This document shows positions 61,096 through 64,000 of a stretch of DNA of 64,000 nt, piece after piece (the stretch's first letter is position 1; each line of letters begins with the position of its first letter). Source of the stretch: Morella rubra (lineage: Eukaryota > Streptophyta > Magnoliopsida > Fagales > Myricaceae). The notes under the pieces are model-generated. The model was not told the origin of the DNA. It searched no databases and worked only from the letters and a program-made list of their open reading frames with translations. The stretch covers positions 11,757,023 through 11,821,022 of the forward strand of contig CM025856.1 in assembly GCA_003952965.2 (NCBI GenBank), written 5' to 3'. The position numbers and the translations under genes were made by a program.

Positions 61096-62482
61096 TTTTA
61101 GACCCTAAAATATACCCTAGGTTGAGTAGGTATTTAAAAATTAATTAACACTTTCTTTCTTATACACAGAAAAATAGCTCAACCAATTTCAGTTAATCAA
61201 CAATTTAAGATATGTAAAATATTCACACTCAACAGATTTTACAGCAACTATATTTTCAGTGTAATATGGTCTGAACAGCATGTATACAATCACAATGATA
61301 TGAATACAGCAGCAAGCAAATTTTTTAGCAATGCAAGATTATCACAATATTTCGCAACTCTAAAATAAAGACATGAGATACATACATGCTATAAAAACAA
61401 AACAAAGTGAGATTGCAGCTATACAATCAAGAAAACTCGATGAAATCAAGACTAAATTTTTACAACAACTCAAAGACCAAGACAATGTGATTTTCCAGCA
61501 ACTGTAAAATCAAGGCTTAAGCTATTTAACAGCAACACAACGTCCAAAATCAATATACAAAGCTTATAACGAAACCAAGATCAAGCAACTCAGATCTAAT
61601 AATGAGATCAAACAACAGCAACATATATGCTTATTAAGAAATCAAGTTTCCAGCACCTTATATCTGTAAAATATCAATAAGATAATGGTTAGTTAATTCA
61701 AGATCACTAGAAAAACGAAAATTACGACACCACGATTTTGTTAATGAAGTGAAAATCTACTGAGGATGATTTCCTCCAAGAGATAAAAACACTCCGGGTG
61801 TGCGAAGGCCACACCAATCGATCCGCCACCCAAGAAAACTTTCTTAGGCCGGTGCCCAGCACACAATTTCTTGACCAGCAACTCCAGTCAGCTCTAGTGG
61901 ATGTCAATGAACTCGTTGACCCTTTTTTTCTTCTGAAAACTTTCAACAGCGATCAATCTTGAGAAACCCTCAAGATCCTTCTTCTTAGTGTTACGATCTC
62001 AACAACAACCGAGTAGGAGTGAATCGCCCTTCAATCCTTCCACACTCACAGCCTTCCACCAGAGGGAAGAAATCAGACTGGTATGAACAGATCGATTTTC
62101 GAGCAAATTTTCTTAGAGAGGAAATTTTGGGAGCAAAATATTCAAACGAAAGGTTAGGGAAAGGGTTGTATACTGTTTTAGTAAGGGTATAATGGTAAAA
62201 CAAAATCATTTTGTGGTTTGGGAGCATTTCTAGAAGTTTACTCGAAGTAGAAATGGCTTACCCTAGGCTAACCCAACAACTAAAAAACGTCCCAACAGTT
62301 TTGCAACAACTCCCCACCATTCCAGACACAACCAACAATCTTTCAACAGCTTCCATCACCTTCTTTTGAGCTTCACATCCTCATAAACCAATCAAGTTGC
62401 TATGTACATTTTAAACTGAAAATTACATTAATAAAATGACTGTTTTCCTATAAAAATAATGCCAACATACATAGACACTTTC
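61096..62482. mobile_element. 1,387-bp insertion with a 10-bp target duplication, unit B only
   Basis: The sequence ATGTTGTAAC occurs at 61086-61095 and 62483-62492 and only once at the matching place in unit A (about 31117), so this is a clean insertion. The ends TTTTAGACCCTAAAATATAC and ACATAGACACTTTC show no inverted repeat, and no transposase or RT words are seen. The 10-bp duplication would fit a Mutator-like element or a retroposon read from the minus strand (which ends in TAAAA). Not identified. Confidence 0.7.
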
Positions 62483-62492
62483 ATGTTGTAAC

Positions 62493-64000
62493 TTCCGTTG
62501 ACGTACGTGCCAACCGGGGAATGATCACCTAGAATAGCCAAGCATGGCACTGCTACATGCGATGTTATGTTGCATGAATAAATAAAAATTAAATAATTAT
62601 AACAACAAGTTTTAGGGCATATTTCTAACATGAAGTTGATGTTATCATGATACTCAACATCTAAGTTCCGGTTGTTCAAATCCGTAGCTTCAAGCAGCCA
62701 ATTGTAGGTTCATTTCTTGGAAAAAGCTGTTAAATTAAAATAAAGAAAAAATACAAAGGATAACGTGAGAGGATAAGCTTATGCAGTAGCATTTTGGACT
62801 TTTTTTTTTTTTTTTTTTTTGTGTTTGGATAAGAGTAGGCTTTTGGCAAAAAGATATGGAATAACGTATTCAAAGAGCTTCAAGCAGCTGATTGTAGGCT
62901 CATAAGAAAAAGAAAAAAACAACGAAGGAAAGGGAAGACTCTGTTCCCAGTGTTTGTCCTATCTTGTTTTGTCCCAGCTTGTGCGTTCTGTTTTTCTTTA
63001 TCTTAATTTTATCGCTGATCCAGCTCAGCAATACTTCCAGCTCAACATTTTAGTTATGAAGTCTGTTATTCTAAGTTATGAAGTCTGTTATTCTGTTATG
63101 TAAAGTTTTAGTTGAATCTGTTAGAATCGGTTTACAGGCTTTGTATGTAGCACTGATCAAACGCTTCTGCAGATTAAAGTCATTATACTCGATTGAATAC
63201 AGATAGCAAATTCACTACTCTCTCTCTCTCTTTTCTTCATCTGCGCTCATCTACTCTATTCTTCTTTTACTGCATAACTCTACAAAAACAAGCAGAGTTT
63301 CTAACTGAATTGGATTGTTTCCCAAATTAGTTCTAAGAGAAAGTTTCTAACTTCTGTTTCCTCCTTCCAAAGTTGAGGTTTGTGGATTTTTTTATTTTCA
63401 ATTTTTTGAGTCATCCAACTTTCTTTTTTATCATGTTGTGCAATTGAACAACAAAATTTAATGCAAATAATGAAGAAATCACTCTAAATAACCGAAGCCC
63501 TAATACAGCCAAATCCCCCTCTCACACAAAAGAATCTATATATCCTATAATTCTCTCGAGCCACAAGATAAAGATTAGAAATTCATGCAAACTTCGTGCT
63601 CTCTAATATCCGCAAGATACCAACTTGTTCTCCTTAATTTTCATTTGTCTAGACTACAATCTCTGTAACACTCTTTTTCTTTTATACTTGATCAGCTCAA
63701 TTCTAATTTGAAAAGAATCCTAATCTCCTAATTGAATAAAGATTGTATCGACATTCAAAAATATCAGTTAAGAATTTGGATAAAACAAGAACTCTTCGTT
63801 TTGTTACTCTATCCGCAACAACCTGGGACCCACATGATAAAATCAAGGCAAACTCAACACATGTGAAGATTCAAGCTGTCTTGGTGGAGGCAAATGGGAT
63901 TACGAGAGCCTGTTGTGCTTTCAAAAACCCACACTTGGACCGTTTTTCTGGTTGGTACTTGAAGTTCTTATATATAACGAATTATTAATTACTCAGAAAT
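62493..64000. other. 3' flank of copy B, second part
   Basis: Matches 31118-32612, with a longer poly-T at about 62801-62820 and a short duplicated patch (AAGTTATGAAGTCTGTTATTC) at about 63053-63095. No gene recognised. Confidence 0.5.

Larger units (their letters stand above)
53795..64000 (+). repeat. Segmental duplication, unit B
   Basis: Homology to the 5' flank of A' starts at AAGTGAAAT (22818 and 53795) and to unit A runs on through the gene and its flank to the window edge. Unit-B-only inserts are at 57293-57565 and 61096-62482. Confidence 0.9.

Noticed and set aside
61722-61946. Minus frame of 74 codons in the 1.4-kb insertion
   Set aside because: No transposase or reverse-transcriptase words; too short to name the element.

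Overview
This is nuclear DNA of a flowering plant, probably a woody eudicot. Genes have many short GT-AG exons split by AT-rich introns, the spliceosomal RNA genes carry plant-type promoters, and much of the window is nested LTR retrotransposons, hAT remnants and MITEs. The species cannot be named from the sequence. A run of exactly 1,000 N (9251-10250) is a scaffold gap.

Layout. (1) 1-1300: repeat debris (a hAT-like end and an old solo LTR), then a promoter with two G-boxes. (2) 1392-8568 (+): a six-exon gene for a chloroplast DUF1517 membrane protein, most like FLAP1. (3) 10604-11651 (+): the last four exons of a plastid/mitochondrial-type O-acetylserine(thiol)lyase whose 5' part is lost at the gap. 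(4) 12392-18349 (-): four U1 snRNA genes, each with a USE and TATA-like promoter, plus one U1 relic, set among AT-rich MITEs. (5) 18.4-22.8 kb: MITEs, a hAT transposase relic and a CDPK exon relic. (6) 22.8-33.76 kb: a cysteine synthase / beta-cyanoalanine synthase-type gene (copy A, 24375-30640), preceded by a broken tandem copy of its first exons (A', 23150-23926). (7) 33765-53776: a 20-kb Tat-like Ty3/gypsy element in minus orientation with a perfect 5-bp target-site duplication. It holds nested younger elements (a hAT element, two Copia-type solo LTRs, a TRIM), an antisense spliced ORF, a minisatellite, and two F-box/Sel1-like gene fragments. (8) 53.8-64.0 kb: a second, closely similar copy of the synthase gene and its flanks (copy B, 54093-60633), with its own extra insertions.

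The synthase genes belong to sulfur assimilation and cyanide detoxification. As assembled, each full-length copy has a different single-base deletion (A in exon 7, B in exon 4), so neither reads through. This fits either a decaying tandem pair or two haplotypes/consensus errors. The U1 cluster includes two copies with a normal 5' end and loop I and two variants. One variant has an altered 5' splice-site-recognition sequence. The most unusual item is the pair of F-box/Sel1-like reading frames inside the gypsy element, between an antisense ORF and the 3' LTR. All exon positions come from reading splice sites and conserved protein frames by eye; no alignment or expression data were available.
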